Below, piece by piece: positions 11,712 to 23,900 of a stretch of DNA of 64,000 nt. The stretch comes from Sphaerolaimus hirsutus. Lineage: Eukaryota > Nematoda > Chromadorea > Monhysterida > Sphaerolaimidae. Numbering within the stretch: position 1 is the first letter of the stretch; each line of letters begins with the position of its first letter. A program made the position numbers and the translations under genes. The notes beneath the pieces were generated by a model. That model did no database searches. It saw nothing but the letters and a program-made list of their open reading frames with translations, and had not been told where the DNA came from. Where the stretch lies: NCBI GenBank assembly GCA_964036195.1, contig OZ038459.1, forward strand, positions 22,131,206-22,195,205, in the 5' to 3' direction.

Positions 11712-12607
11712 GTAAAATGAGGGTGTTCTTTGCAAGGTTGTTATATAGTGTAAATAGGAACGTTGTACGCAATGCATCCGCACATACTTAAGTCGTATGA
11801 AAAATACCTGTACTCACTTTAACGCATACTTTTTGAAAGTACACGAGTACAGAAAACGTAATGAAAAAATTTATTGGGTGCATGAAAAGCAAAAATGACC
11901 CAAGCAAATTGAACTGACTGCAAAATTGAACTGGTAGCGAAAATAATCACAGTTGCGACGGGTAGGGAAAACAAGGACTCTCACTTGTACTGTCATCACT
12001 TTTATGTTTTTCTGGGTACAAAATCGAAAAATATACTCACGTTTACATTTCCCCTGAGTAAAAATACTGGCTTTTACGCTTACTCACCTTTTACGTAGTG
12101 CAAAAGTAAAAATAATTCTTTTTATTTTCTGTACTCAGGGGTGAAAAAAACGTTTACTTTGAAAAATTCAGCATTTATAACAACTATGAAGGGCACTAGA
12201 TAAAATGCTGACAAAAAAGACAGTTTTAATGTTTAATTGATTACTCAGAAATTACACTTTAAGTAAAAATTACCAGTCAATTTTTTTCACTCTTTCAGTG
12301 GAAACAGTTTGGCACAGTTTCAACTTTTTCACCTCTATTGGTTTCTCTGATACCAGTGGAAAGCAAAGCAAAGTCAGAAGTAAACTTTTTAAATTGGCTA
12401 ACAATGAAAATTTAAAAGAAGAAATGAGACATTTATTCTGCAATATTTTAAAGGTTTGTTGTGGCTGAACTTTCTAATTATAGAATTTTGTCATGCACTC
12501 ACTTTCTACACAAACATCTACTATCTATATGTTCTTCTACATTTTTCTATTAGTTCAAAAGATTCAAGCTTTAAGTATAAGATATTATACTGAAAAGAAT
12601 AAGATTC
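11712..12607. other. Non-coding; remnant of the same hAT-like family
   Basis: About 11739-12189 repeats the ACGTTTACTC / GTACAGAAAACG vocabulary and ends TTATAACAACTATG, so it is probably an old copy. The remaining sequence to 12607 is unremarkable. Confidence 0.4.
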
Positions 12608-12894
12608 ACCGTATTTGCTTGAATAGTCCCCCACCCCTTGAATAATTCTTCCCTCGAATAATCCCCCCCTTTAAAGTTTTGATTAATTTGTTATACCTAA
12701 TTTTAACAAAAATGGCACGTTATTGTGTTTATGAAGCATATTTCGTGAAATGAGTTGATGGAAACATGCTTGAATATTTTGACGAAATAATAATTCCCCC
12801 CCCCTTGAATAATTCCCCCCTCGAATAGTTCCCCCCTCAAAAATGTCTGACGAAATAATAATCCCCCAGGGGGATTTTTCAAGCAAATACGGTA
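12608..12894. mobile_element. ACCGTATTTGC-ended MITE (empty-site reference copy)
   Basis: Ends ACCGTATTTGCTTGAATAG and CAAGCAAATACGGTA. Its uninterrupted middle, with the words CCTAATTTTAACAAAAATGG and GAAGCATATTTCGTG, is the empty-site counterpart for the nested insertion at 61421-61872. Confidence 0.8.
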
Positions 12895-13681
12895 TTCTAT
12901 TTTCAAGTCATTAAAAAGATATCAGAAATTTTTTTCCACGCACAATTTCAAAATCAAAACAAATAAGCTTCAACGAGGAAACGTAAAAACATTTAATGGT
13001 GCTGTAGGCAAAAAAATATTTTTAAATGTGCGCGATCCAATTCTAAATATAAGGAAAAATAATAAGAGAAGCTTTTTACCAGTAAATCCAAGATGGTGTA
13101 GCAATCAATTACGCATACCAAATTTTCTCGAAATACCGGGATATTAATATTTGCTAGACAAATTTGAGTGGGGGTCAATTCAAGGGGGGTATTCGAGGGG
13201 GAAAAATTTATTTTGTCAAGTAATTATCAAGTAAAGCTAGCCTATAGCAATTTGCAGATAAAATCATAAATATTTACAGCAAAAAGTCAAGAAAAATGTG
13301 GCAAATGTCACTGGGAAAAATCAATGTGGAACATGTGGAAAAATTCAAGTGATAACGCAACAAAAACACAAACACTTCTGTTTATCAAAAAGATAACATA
13401 TAATATGAATGAATCTATGTAAACTATAACGCTTATTTTAGCTCCATTTCTGCAGAATGAAAACTGTGTGAATTGATGGCACAGCACGGGGCAGGCCTGA
13501 TACGCACATCTGCCCGGTTTTTTCACTTGACACTTTTTCAAGTGATTTTCAGGTATGAGTGAGGTGAAAAAAGTTCACAAATGTCATTGTGCAGCGTTTT
13601 TCACTTCACTCATACCTGAAAATCACTTGAAAATGTGTTAAGTGAAAAAACGGGCAAATGTGCGTAACGGGCAGATGTGCG
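12895..13681. other. Non-coding interval
   Basis: It includes a fragment with GAATTGACCCC-type words near 13140-13200 and a hairpin near 13540-13650 (AAGTGATTTTCAGGTATGAG with its inverse). No gene is supported. Confidence 0.4.
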
Positions 13682-14330
13682 TAGGGTGTCAAATTTCCGT
13701 TTTCCGTTTTCCGTTTCCGTTTTCCGCAGGCAAATTTTTTCCGTTTTCCGTTCCGTTTTCCGGCTGCTGAAATTTTTTTTCCGTTTTCCGGCAACTTTTT
13801 TTTCCATTTCCGTTTTTCCGGCTCATTTTCCGTTTTCCGGCTAAATTTTCAGTTTTTCCGCCTTTTTTCCGTTTTCCGCCTCAATTTCCAGTTTTTCCCC
13901 CTTTTTTCCATTTTCCGCCTCAATTTTCCATTTTTCTGCCTCATTTCACTTTTTTCTGGCTCAAATTTCTGTTTTCTGATCAGCCAAACTGGTAAAAATT
14001 CATGCAGATTGTCAATGATGTAAAAATTTTTCTGTTTCCAGCAAAAGTACTGCAAATTTTTTCCACTTCCAGCAAAATTTCAGCAAATTTTATCCATTCT
14101 CTGGCAAAATTTCAGCAATTTTTTCCATTTCCGTGCAAATTTGATTTTTCCGTTTCCGTTTTTCCGGCCTCTTTTTCCGTTTTCCAGCCGCTGAAACTTT
14201 TTTTCCGTTTCCGTTTCCGTTTTCCGCCAAGTGCAAATTTTTTTCCGTTTTCCGTTCCGTTTTCCGGCCGCTGAAAATTTTTTTCCGTTTCCGTTTCCGT
14301 TTTCCGTAAAAAAATTTTTTTGACACCCTA
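13682..14330. mobile_element. hAT-like element TAGGGTGTCA, copy D (arms only)
   Basis: Ends are TAGGGTGTCAAATTTCCG and TTTTTTTGACACCCTA. A perfect 8-bp duplication GATGTGCG sits at 13674-13681 and 14331-14338. At 649 bp it is almost entirely minisatellite (TTTCCGTTTTCCG words) and lacks the cargo of copies A, B and C. Confidence 0.88.
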
Positions 14331-14653
14331 GATGTGCGTATCATCAGTGCACCCCCGCACAGCACACGCTAGTTCACTAACGCCAGTAAACTCTAATTGA
14401 GTGCTCATTAATCAGCTTTGAACGTATTTAAGTTTAATTTATAGTTTGCCTTGTATCCTTCAGTTGACGGAGATTAAAAGGATAACACAAATATGTTCAA
14501 ATCTGATTTATGTGTACTCAAATTTCAGTTGACTGGTGTTAGCATAAATACTAGCGACAATATGCTGATTAAGGAATTGATATAAATGAGAAAATTGGAA
14601 TTTCCACCAAATTTCTAGCTCATTTGAAATCTTTAATTGCGAAGACTCACTAT
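14331..14653. other. Non-coding foldback remnant
   Basis: Pieces of the GTAAACTCTAATTGAG / TTGACGGAGATTAAAAG family. No gene. Confidence 0.4.
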
Positions 14654-15677
14654 CAGGGTTGGTTTTATAAAAATCATTTGTATACAAATTGTATAAAAAT
14701 TGTATAAAAATGTATTTTATTTTAATTTTATTCTTGTTTCATTTTATTTTATTTTATTCCAAAATAATAATAAAATAATAAAATGGACCATTTTACAAAA
14801 ATTTTACAATAATTTTACAGAAATTTTACAAAAAATCAGAATCTTGCATGCAAGGTCAGAAAAATGTGATAATTAGACCTAAACATGAAAAACGTGTGAC
14901 AAATTTTTCCATTACTCTGCAAAAGTTGCATGCAGTAGGTATTGTTAGCTAGTTGCAAGTGTTAAGTTACAATTATCGATATGAATGGTTTGCATTTTCA
15001 GTAGAAGGATTACTGGAGTGTGCTGGGTGCATTTGTAAAACATCATGCAAAGTGTCAATTGTCATGACAAGTGTAGTAAAGAGTCAATTGGCATCTCAAA
15101 TGTCAAGCAAAGTATAATTGTCAAAACAAATGTCGTGCAGAGTGTAAATTGTGTATCTGAATCTTATGTTTTGGTATCCAAACCTTATATTTTGGTATCC
15201 AAATCTTATGTTTTTGTATCCAAATGTTCACATAAGATTTGGTTACAAAAACAACAAGATTTTGATGCATAAGATAAGATTTGGATACAATTTGCTTTAC
15301 AGTTTCCACTTTAATTTATATTTGTCATGACAATTGACACTTTACTTAACATTTTCATGAAAATTGACACTCTCCATTCCATTTCATATGACATTTTGAC
15401 ACTTTACATGGCTTGGGACTGCCCCAGCTCCGCGAATGAACAGGTTAAACTATAAACAACAGAAAAATATTTTACAAAAAATGTGAATTTTTATACAATT
15501 TTTACAAAAATATGAATTTGTATACAATTTTACAAAATTTTTACAAAAATTTGAATTTTTATACAATTTTTATTTTTATTTTGAAATTTTCCATTTTATT
15601 TTATTTTATTTTATTCTTCAATTTTCCATTTTATTTTAATTTTATTTTTATTCTTTTCTGAGATTTTGCTAACCCTG
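14654..15677. mobile_element. hAT-like element CAGGGTTGG, copy 1
   Basis: Ends CAGGGTTGGTTTTATAAAA and GATTTTGCTAACCCTG. A perfect 8-bp duplication CTCACTAT lies at 14646-14653 and 15678-15685. The body is TTTTATTTTATT / TTTACAATTTTT low-complexity sequence. It has been invaded by the palindrome at 15026-15424. A 323-bp relative lies in a monooxygenase intron at 26858-27180. Confidence 0.85.
15026..15424. mobile_element. CWG-targeting MITE nested in the CAGGGTTGG element
   Basis: Bordered by CTG (15023-15025) and CAG (15425-15427). The right end is CATGGCTTGGGACTGCCC. Internal inverted words are ATCTTATGTTTTTGTATCC type and AAAGTGTCAATTGTCATG type. The left end is diverged. Confidence 0.6.
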
Positions 15678-16592
15678 CTCACTATGTAAACCGATTCCTT
15701 CTGAAAAGTAAATTTTGGTAAGTCGTATTGGAGAAATGATGTTATTTTATGACTTTTTGAAAATTTCTAGTTTGTGTACACTTTGACAAATTCCTCGACA
15801 AACTTGACTTGTCAATCTAAAAAATATCATCTGAAAATCTTTTGAAAACACGTCCCTACATTGACAGTTGCCAGAACAAATTAGTTGACGCTGTACATTC
15901 GTGAACTCACTTCGTGTGAATATTTGGCGGAAACGCATGATTTTTCAAAAGTGGTTCACAATTAAATCGACTTCTCAATTAAATGCTGCTATTTCTAAAA
16001 TGAAATACATCTTGGCAACATATGGTGAAGAAATTTCCAAGATCTAAAGATATAAACACTATTATAACTGGTATACTTTGCGGACCGCACACTATGCATT
16101 TTTCTCAGTGAAAAACTCCATCATTCATGACGTCATCGTTAATAAAATAAAAATTGTCTCAAAAAAAGAAAAAAACGAGTCAGGAAAAACATTCGTCGCT
16201 TGTACCTGACTCCGCTTTTTTTCAATATATTTTTTTTGTGAAGGTGCTTACATAAGTATCCTGCGTTATCGAGTAAGTCATAAGTAATTTCGGATGCATA
16301 CTTTGCGGTCCGCCGCGTATAGGTGTTCTTTTAAAAAAAGAAGAAAAAAACCTTGACAGCTGTCGACGACGCAAAATAAGCAGCATGTATTGCACAATCA
16401 TAGACAAAAATGTTAAAACAAAAATGGTTTTGGAGAATTTCAAAAATTGGATGCAGTTTTTAGATAGTCATTCTTTACAGTTTAGCTATTTTTGTTTCAA
16501 AAGGTTACTCTTTTGGCATTTCGTATGCTTCATTCGCCTTGATATTTATTTTTAGATTAGGTAATTAAAATTTGCCTACCGGTAATGGAGTA
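15678..16592. other. Non-coding; GCGGACCGC / TGACGTCAT repeat at 16071-16321
   Basis: The repeat carries TATACTTTGCGGACCGC near its left end and ACTTTGCGGTCCGC near its right, with CATGACGTCAT inside. It is related to 2097-2249, 25194-25350 and 27493-27600. No exon is supported. Confidence 0.5.
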
Positions 16593-17010
16593 TACCGTAT
16601 TACCTCGAATTAACCCCCCTTGAAATAACCCCCCCCTTAAATTAACCCCCCCTCGAAATATCCCCCCTAAAATTAGGCTGAGGAAATAATAAACCCCCCT
16701 CGAAATACCCCCCCCCCCCTAAAATTGAATGTAAAGAGAACGTACATGACAAATACCGCAGTTTGTGATCTGTATAATGCAGAACACACGTTAAAACGGA
16801 TGATTGAGTGACGTTAGAGAAGGGTTTATGTGTATATACAGTTTGTATATGCCTATAAACACATATACATCTATGTAATTGTTTGATTTTTCTACGTCTG
16901 AGTATGGGGAATTTCCAAAAATTTCTGGCGAAATAATAGCACCGCCCCCCCCTCGAATAAGCCGCCCCCTCGAATTATCCCCGCCCCCTCAAATTTTGCT
17001 GGCGACGTAA
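16593..17010. mobile_element. ACCGTATTAC C-tract MITE with decayed right end
   Basis: The left end TACCGTATTACCTCGAATTA is intact. The right arm decays after GCTGGCGACGTAATTAACCC and the terminal ATACGGTA is missing. The core has the GTACATGACAAATACCGCAG and GTTTATAGG-type words shared with 24736-25167 (opposite orientation). Confidence 0.65.
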
Positions 17011-18673
17011 TTAACCCCTAATGGCGACATAATGAAATTAAAACAAAAATGTGCAATCAAGTAGAAAAATATTGAGGGAACATATTTTTTTGAAATCACC
17101 AGAAAAACTCAATTTAGAAAAACACATGAATATTTCAAGTCTTTTCAGAGAGGTTGCCCCTCATTAAAATTTGTGGACTTTTATCAGTAATATGCTCAAA
17201 GGGAATATTCACTGTATTAATAGGGAATATTCACTGTAGGGAATTTTTAATATGGTCTGTATTAAAAATATGTGCATTTAGTGTGCTCATCAGTTTATGC
17301 CAAAACACAAAGACATAAAAAACATCTTCAAAACACATCTTCATACACAGCACACAGCACTGAATAAATAGTGGCAATATGATAGTGGTACTTGTCTATG
17401 ATGTGGTCCACAATTACTCGGACATTAAGAAATGGGCGTGATGCACAGTGTATCATTGTGTAGTTGCTTCATTAATAATGCAGCATAGAACAAGTACTTT
17501 TATATACCCTGACAACAAGAAAAAATGTGGTCCAATCTGCATGATTATGTAACTTATGAAATTTGATGTCCATGGATTACAACAATTACCAGTGTAATGC
17601 ATTGCAATTGAAGTATTTACATGAACTGTATACTGTACATGATTATTATAGTAACACATCAATAAAAGCAAAAAAGTCTGCACTAGAAATTTTTGCACAG
17701 AAAATCAAGATCAAGGCATCGCACAATCGCGCAAAATCGTCGATTTTCATGACAAAAAGATGGTAGCAAGCTCAGTTGGATAACTTTTGTTGTAATTTTT
17801 GTTGGTGAAAAAGTTCAACTGTCAAAAATGGAATGAAAAAAATGTGTGTGGTGCACAGTAGAACACATTCCATCAGTCACTTTTTCCAAAGTGTCCAGAT
17901 GTATCCAAATAAAAAGTCATTCAGCAAAACAAAAACAAAGTCTTTATGCTCAAAACAAAAAATAAAAATCGCGAAAGCTGAGTCACAACAAAAAATTGGT
18001 GTGTGATGTGTTGTGAAGGCCACTTCACGGCAACACTTCCCAAAGCTGTGAAGAGCTGGCGCTTCACAAAATTTGTTGTGAAGACACTTAGCATCACAGT
18101 TCACAGACATGTGTCACAATGCTGCACAAATGTTTTGTGCAGTCTCTTCACTTTGTCAGTGTCAGGAAGTGTGTTTCATGAAATTTTGGACTTTGTGATG
18201 ATAGGTGATGTGTGTTGAATACACTTCACCAAAAATTTCTTGATGTGTGGTGAAGTGTGTGAAAGCGTCTTCACAGAGGCCACTTCACGCACATCCAGCC
18301 CGCTTCCACACACTTCACGAACCAATTTTTTGCTGTGAGTCCCAATAGATTCACAACTAGGGTTTGGTTTTTGATATCCATTAAAAAGTCCATAAGTATT
18401 TATGTGTGAAAGTGTAGAAGTAAAATACTGCGAGACCGGACCGAAGGTCTGAGACAATCCCGCTAGTCCATAAAAATGTCATCGAGTAGCTAACAACGCA
18501 AAAACAACTGTCCCACTTTTTATGGAACAGCCCGAACATTTCTCGCATGCAAATGCCTAGCTTCCATCGGCTTGGAACGGATGGAATGAAAATTGAGAAA
18601 GAGTGCACATCGGTTCCTATTTTTATTTTCGTTCAATGGAAGCAATAAGCGGCGTGCTGACGTCGCGTTTAAA
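17011..18673. other. Non-coding; TTCAC repeat copy 2
   Basis: About 18003-18330 is a second copy of the TTCACG family (GAAGACACTTAGC, CTTCACAGAGGCCACTTC). The rest is AT-rich with a few inverted words. I see no exon or RNA gene. Confidence 0.45.
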
Positions 18674-19287
18674 TACCGTATTACTTTGAATAAAGTCACC
18701 ACAATTTAATCACCCCAGTTTAATTACACCCCCCCCCCTATTTCACTGTAGAAAGTGGGGAAAAAGTACCGCCTTCCGAATAAAGACCCTGTTTGTAATT
18801 GGCCTGACTGCTCACAGATTTTTTTAGAGATTATTACCATTTTCAAGAATATGACTTTCCGCCAATTTTCCCGTGGAGAAGGAAATGACCTTTGTGAAGA
18901 ATTTCTTTTTCAAATTCTTTTTTTTTCAGATTGGAAATGGAACATTCTGGTGTAAAGTCCAGAATAATTAAGTGATAAGACTGATGGCAAGTGAAAAGAA
19001 GCCGCTAAAAACGCTTTTGCATATTTACTTGTCACTATACTTCGCACTTATAAATTCACTTTTCATTTATTTTTTTTACTTCTCACGTTTTTAATATAGA
19101 AAAAGTACAAAATGTTTTCGCCCTGGCCGTGACTCGAACCAGGGACCTGTCACTATGCGTGTGAATGCTCTAACCGACTGAGCTACCAGGATGCTAAATT
19201 TACTAATAGTTTATCTAACTATAGTTATTTCTTTACCTTCAACTTGCAAAATTGAACCACAGGAAACTCATTCGAGGTAATACGGTA
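18674..19287. mobile_element. ACCGTATTAC element carrying a tRNA-like segment
   Basis: Ends TACCGTATTACTTTGAAT and ATTCGAGGTAATACGGTA. Left-arm C-tracts are reduced to CACCCC and CCCCCCCCC. The interior differs from all other copies here and contains the tRNA-like stretch at 19124-19195. Confidence 0.7.
19124..19195 (-). tRNA. tRNA-like sequence (pseudo-tRNA or SINE head)
   Basis: Read on the minus strand it has an A box (TAGCTCAGTCGGTTAGAGC) with a paired D stem (GCTC/GAGC), and a B box (GGTTCGAGTC). The acceptor strands CCTGG and CCAGG pair. The anticodon stem is four pairs with loop ACGCATA, which lacks the usual U33; the nominal anticodon is GCA. The T stem is poorly paired. It is therefore probably a decayed tRNA or a tRNA-derived SINE head, not a working tRNA gene. 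Confidence 0.55.
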
Positions 19288-20462
19288 CATTTAGCATAGG
19301 AAATGACGGAATTCCGCCTATCCCGTTATTTTGTTATTCGTCTTCTAATGTGCTAGCACACACTAGCTAGTACCTAGTCTTCAACTGAAGTTTTGCAAAC
19401 TCATAAATCAACTTTGAGGGCATTTGAGTTCACCGGAATGAGTTATCATGAATATTTATCAACTATAGTTGACGAACACCTCATTCCGGGAAACTCAAAT
19501 GGGTTCAAAGATTATTTATGAGTTTTCAAAGTTTTGGTTGCGAACTAGTTTGTGTTTAGCCAATGGATGCCAAGCGATGACCATTTTATGGATGAAATTG
19601 CTATTATTATAAAAATATCGCAAAAAGAATAAATGTGACTTTTGTATTGTAAGCGGAATGCTTAACATGGAATTTTTATCAATTTAATAAAAAAATAACA
19701 GAAAATTGAAATTTTGGCTCGTTCAAAATATTTTAAAAAATTGTGAAAATGCATCTTAGCTTTCTTTCCACTAAGGAGTAAATTTCGTTAATGAGTTATG
19801 TAAAATAGATATCACAAATACCGTATTTGCTCTAATAGAACGGCAGCCTCCAATAGAACGGCAGGTAAAATGTTGACGAAAATACATATAGAGCGGCCCT
19901 CTTTTATAAGAATAAATACTGTATATCATTTAAATAAATACCAGATTGTTAGTGGCGCATTTAAAATGCCCATATTATATTTAACATTACCGAAGCGGAT
20001 ATCACACCTAATTATCATTTTAATCTTGACTCATCAAAGAGAACAGTTACTAAAACTAGAAATAGTGAACACTATTTATATCACACATAAATTTTACAAT
20101 AAATGTTAAAAAACTATTTCACAAACAAATCGAATACTTAAAAGTTATTTTAAAACACTTAAAACTTAGGCACATTTTCAGACGGCTTGTCGTTGTTGCA
20201 AACAAAATACTTACATGTTTTTTCTGTCATTTTAGACAGTAGGAAAAGTAATTAACATTTTGGAAAGTTTTGACCCAACCTACCTAAATGTAAATGTCAA
20301 TATGAATACTCACACTACCAGGGTATTCTGAGTAAACGTAAATACACTTTTTGCACCTCTGGCAAAATGTTAAGTGAGTAGTTTTGCTAGTTGTATTGTA
20401 ACGTGTTTTCTTAATTAGGAATCTAACTTCTCGGGCCCGCTACTATACCATAATCCAGTGAA
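19288..20462. other. Non-coding with two MITEs
   Basis: 19376-19555 is a small foldback (CTTCAACTGAAGTTTTGCAAA and its inverse, with CACCGGAATGAG / CTCATTCCGGG inside). 19819-19923 is an ATAGAACGGC-type element. The rest is AT-rich with no gene seen. Confidence 0.5.
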
Positions 20463-20887
20463 TAGAGATGGAAAAGCGCCTTGGCGCTGGCGCCAAAGGA
20501 AAAAGCGCCATGGAAAGACAAAAAGCGCCATGGCGCTTTTGGCGCTTGGAGCTATTTTCGCCTGGCGCCAGGAACAAAATGTCTGGTGCTGGCGCTTGGT
20601 GCTAGCGCCAAAGCAAAAAGCGCCAAAAGAGCCTCGGCTTTTTTGCTCTGGAGCCATCGGCGCTTGGCGCTGGGGTCGGAAAAGCGCCATGGCGCTTTTG
20701 GCGGTTGGCGCCAAAGTCCTGGCGCTTTTCACTAACCAGGACTTTAGTGCAAAGCACAAAAAGCACCATGGTGCTTTCCGAAACCCCAGCGCCAGATCAA
20801 AATAGCGCCAAGCGACAAAAGCTCCATGGCGCTTTCTCCTTTGGTGCAAACGCCAGGCGCCAGCGCCATGGCGCTTTTGAATCACTA
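20463..20887. mobile_element. TAGTGATGG-type element with GGCGCC arms
   Basis: Ends TAGAGATGGAAAAGCGCC and GGCGCTTTTGAATCACTA. The 8-bp flanks CCAGTGAA and CCCGTGAG agree at 6 of 8 positions, suggesting an old hAT-type duplication. The body is a dense array of self-complementary words (GGCGCC, AGCGCCATGGCGCT). Long open frames on both strands come from this array. It lies just beyond the last visible monooxygenase exon, in its next intron. Confidence 0.7.
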
Positions 20888-20911
20888 CCCGTGAGTGATG
20901 CAAAAGCTTAC

Positions 20912-23900
20912 CGGAAATGGATTTCCATCATGCCCCAGACACTCTACATTCAGTGAAGACACTCCCTGCACTAGTTTCAAATGTTCTACACGATTTTTGT
21001 TCCACTGAATTGACTGGAAGTTGTCAGCTATTGGAAATTTGGCAGGGGAATTTTTTTCGGAGACTGAGGGAAGCACAATATCATTTTGTCCTTGATTCCT
21101 GCATTTTTTGTGGAAAAATTGCATGTTTTTTTTTGTAAAAATTGGTAACTGAGTGAAAATAGTTGAGTAAAAATGGGAAACTAACATTTTCATGAATTTG
21201 AAAAATCTATGCAAACTGCTATTCGACACGGCGCTTTTGCACACTTCCAATGGCATTTTTGGATAATAGTGAATGTAATTTACGCACATTTCATCGTCTA
21301 TTCCGTAGCCACCCTAAAATGGGTACAAATGTTCAATACAACTTTTAAAAAAACTTTTAAATCAAAGTTGATCCGTTAAATGAAAAATTAAAATTCCAAC
21401 AAAACAAACCAATGTAACATTTTCTTTCACTGATGTATCATAAACACAGGTCGTGATCAGCGTGTCTCCCTGGAAAAAGTGTATTTTTTGTTTTTTTGGC
21501 GTGATGCCAAAAAAGTTATGGAAATGGTGTTAAAAGTTGTTATTATCGGAAACCGAATAATCTGCTTTAAACACATTCTATTTTACCAAAATGAAACAAT
21601 TCCACTCCTATCAGCAGTAGGTAGTTGACAGACTCTTCATTCCGGTGTACTCCAAATGCTTCCAAATCTTATAAATCAGTTACCATAAGAAATTTCAGCT
21701 GTCAACTAGTGTGTGCAGCGAGCGACAATGGAAATAAACGAACGGGCCAAACTTTCACTTCCGGTTTAATGGGCCTTATCTCCTGCCAATGCGGACTGTA
21801 ATGCAAATCAGAGTTCAAATCGTCAACTACGCCGTCGATTCTTTTAATTAAAGTTGACAGTTTCCGACCGGTTTTGTGCGCGTGAAGTTGGGACGCAAAA
21901 ATTGTTATTCCGGCGGGAGGGATTCCCTGTGTTTGGGATGGCGGGTAATTAATTATTGGAAGTTTTATTTGAAATGTTGGTGAGAGTATCGTGATTTTTC
22001 ACCAAAATATATGGTGAATCAGACTTAAAAATACCTTTTCTATACTCAGATACTTTCAAAAAGTATACTTAAAAGCGAGTTTGACGGAGATAAAAAATTA
22101 CTCATTCTGGTAATCTTAACTGCGTTCAAATCTGATCTATGAGTTGACAAAAAGTCAACTGAGTTCACTAACTGACCTGTTTCGTGCACTGAGGCACACA
22201 AAATCCTTCTATGGGATACTCATTTTGCCTAGGAGGAATTGACATAACATCAGAATAGATCAGGCCAGTTTCCAAAATGCCAGCATCGAATTGACGCAGC
22301 TCATTTGTGATATAGAGTTCTATGCCGCTGTTGTCAACCACCCCTGCAAACGCATGGTTGGATTACACAATTGCCATAGAAAAATATGTGCGTGGGGCCG
22401 GATCCAATTAGAAGGTAGGGCGCATGTAAGGCGCCTGAAACGAGAGGAAGCGCATGCGATTGTGCGCATTTTTTTCTTGCAGCTGTTCTTTAAAAATTAA
22501 ACCTTATTGCCGGTTAAATTGCAATGTAAAATGTTTCAACATCGGTGCATTGCATGTAAATATGAGTTGAGTAGAGAATGGCCCTTTTCTATTTTGTAAT
22601 TTTTATTACAATAGGTTTTTGCTAAACCAAACACACCAGATGTTTTCTGTTCATTATTGTAGTGAATCTCTAGCATTACATATGGAAAGAATTCTGGCCC
22701 ACCAATTGCAATGCCAGCTTCTTCAGGGAAAATCAATGGCTGAGAATTTATAAGAATTGGTTGAAATGTGAACAATAAAATATTGATGTACTCAAATACA
22801 CGCATTAATGCTAATACTATAATAAACATGGTGTAGATGGTAGATAGCAGAAAAGTTGCACAATTTTACATTAATCTGAGTGAAATCTGAATACATGTGC
22901 TTTGTGATGCATCCAACGGTTGGAAAGACCCTCATTTAGGGTTCCAACCTACCCCAGGGGCTACTACCAGACCCTGTAAACTGTCATGCAAAGTGTCCAA
23001 AGTCATGTAAAATGCCCTGCAAAATGTGAAATCTCAATCTGTAAAATTGGAATCAACCAGAAAATGTTTTTCTTGAATTACAGGGTCTGGAAGTTGCAGC
23101 AGAATGGATCTTCAGCATTATTTGATTGATTTTGCAACATGAAAAATGCTTATCTGCTGCATTTACTTCCCATTACCGAGGTTTTTCTTACAATGAAAGC
23201 ATGCACTCATCTGTTTGAATAGAAACCCCTGCCTAAATTTATTCCCACACCACAAAGTATAAACCATCACCAAAAAAATTACACAACACGAAATCCCAAA
23301 ACCCAAAACTCAAACCATTCAAAAAAACAACAAACTCAATCCAACACAACTTTTATAAACTACCCAAAAATTACCTCAGCACCCATAGCCCAGGCAGCGA
23401 TAACACGTTTGCAAGTTTTCACGTCCTTAGGCATACTGCCCTCCAAACATTCACCATTGAAATGCATCGATTCACCATTTTTTGGTGGGGTGCACACGTA
23501 AACTTCCATGTGGTGAACCAGGGACCAAATTCAATCGGAACAAAAGGCACACTTGAAGCGCCCTACACATGCGAAAGAGTGTGAAATTGTGCTGGCATAC
23601 AATTTACTACCTAATTTGGTTGACAACTGAAATTTTCAAAAGTTTAAGATTTAAGTTTACCAGATTAATTTGAAACTGATTTATCTGCCCGTCAACTAAA
23701 TTAGTGTGTGTAGCCGTGTATGGCCCAATTTCACACACTTGCTCGCTTGTCGGGCGCTTTAAATGCGCCTTACGCTCTAATTGATTCTGGGACCAGGTGC
23801 GCGTTTGAAGGGTTAATCACTGCCGAGTACTGATTTGGGGGGGGGGGGTTCAAATGGTGGCATTGGTGAAGAAAGTAATTTTGTGTGAGGCATCGTGAAG

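Noticed and set aside
20415-20956. Overlapping 80-160 codon frames on both strands
   Set aside because: By-products of the GGCGCC/AGCGCC array of a TAGTGATG-type element.
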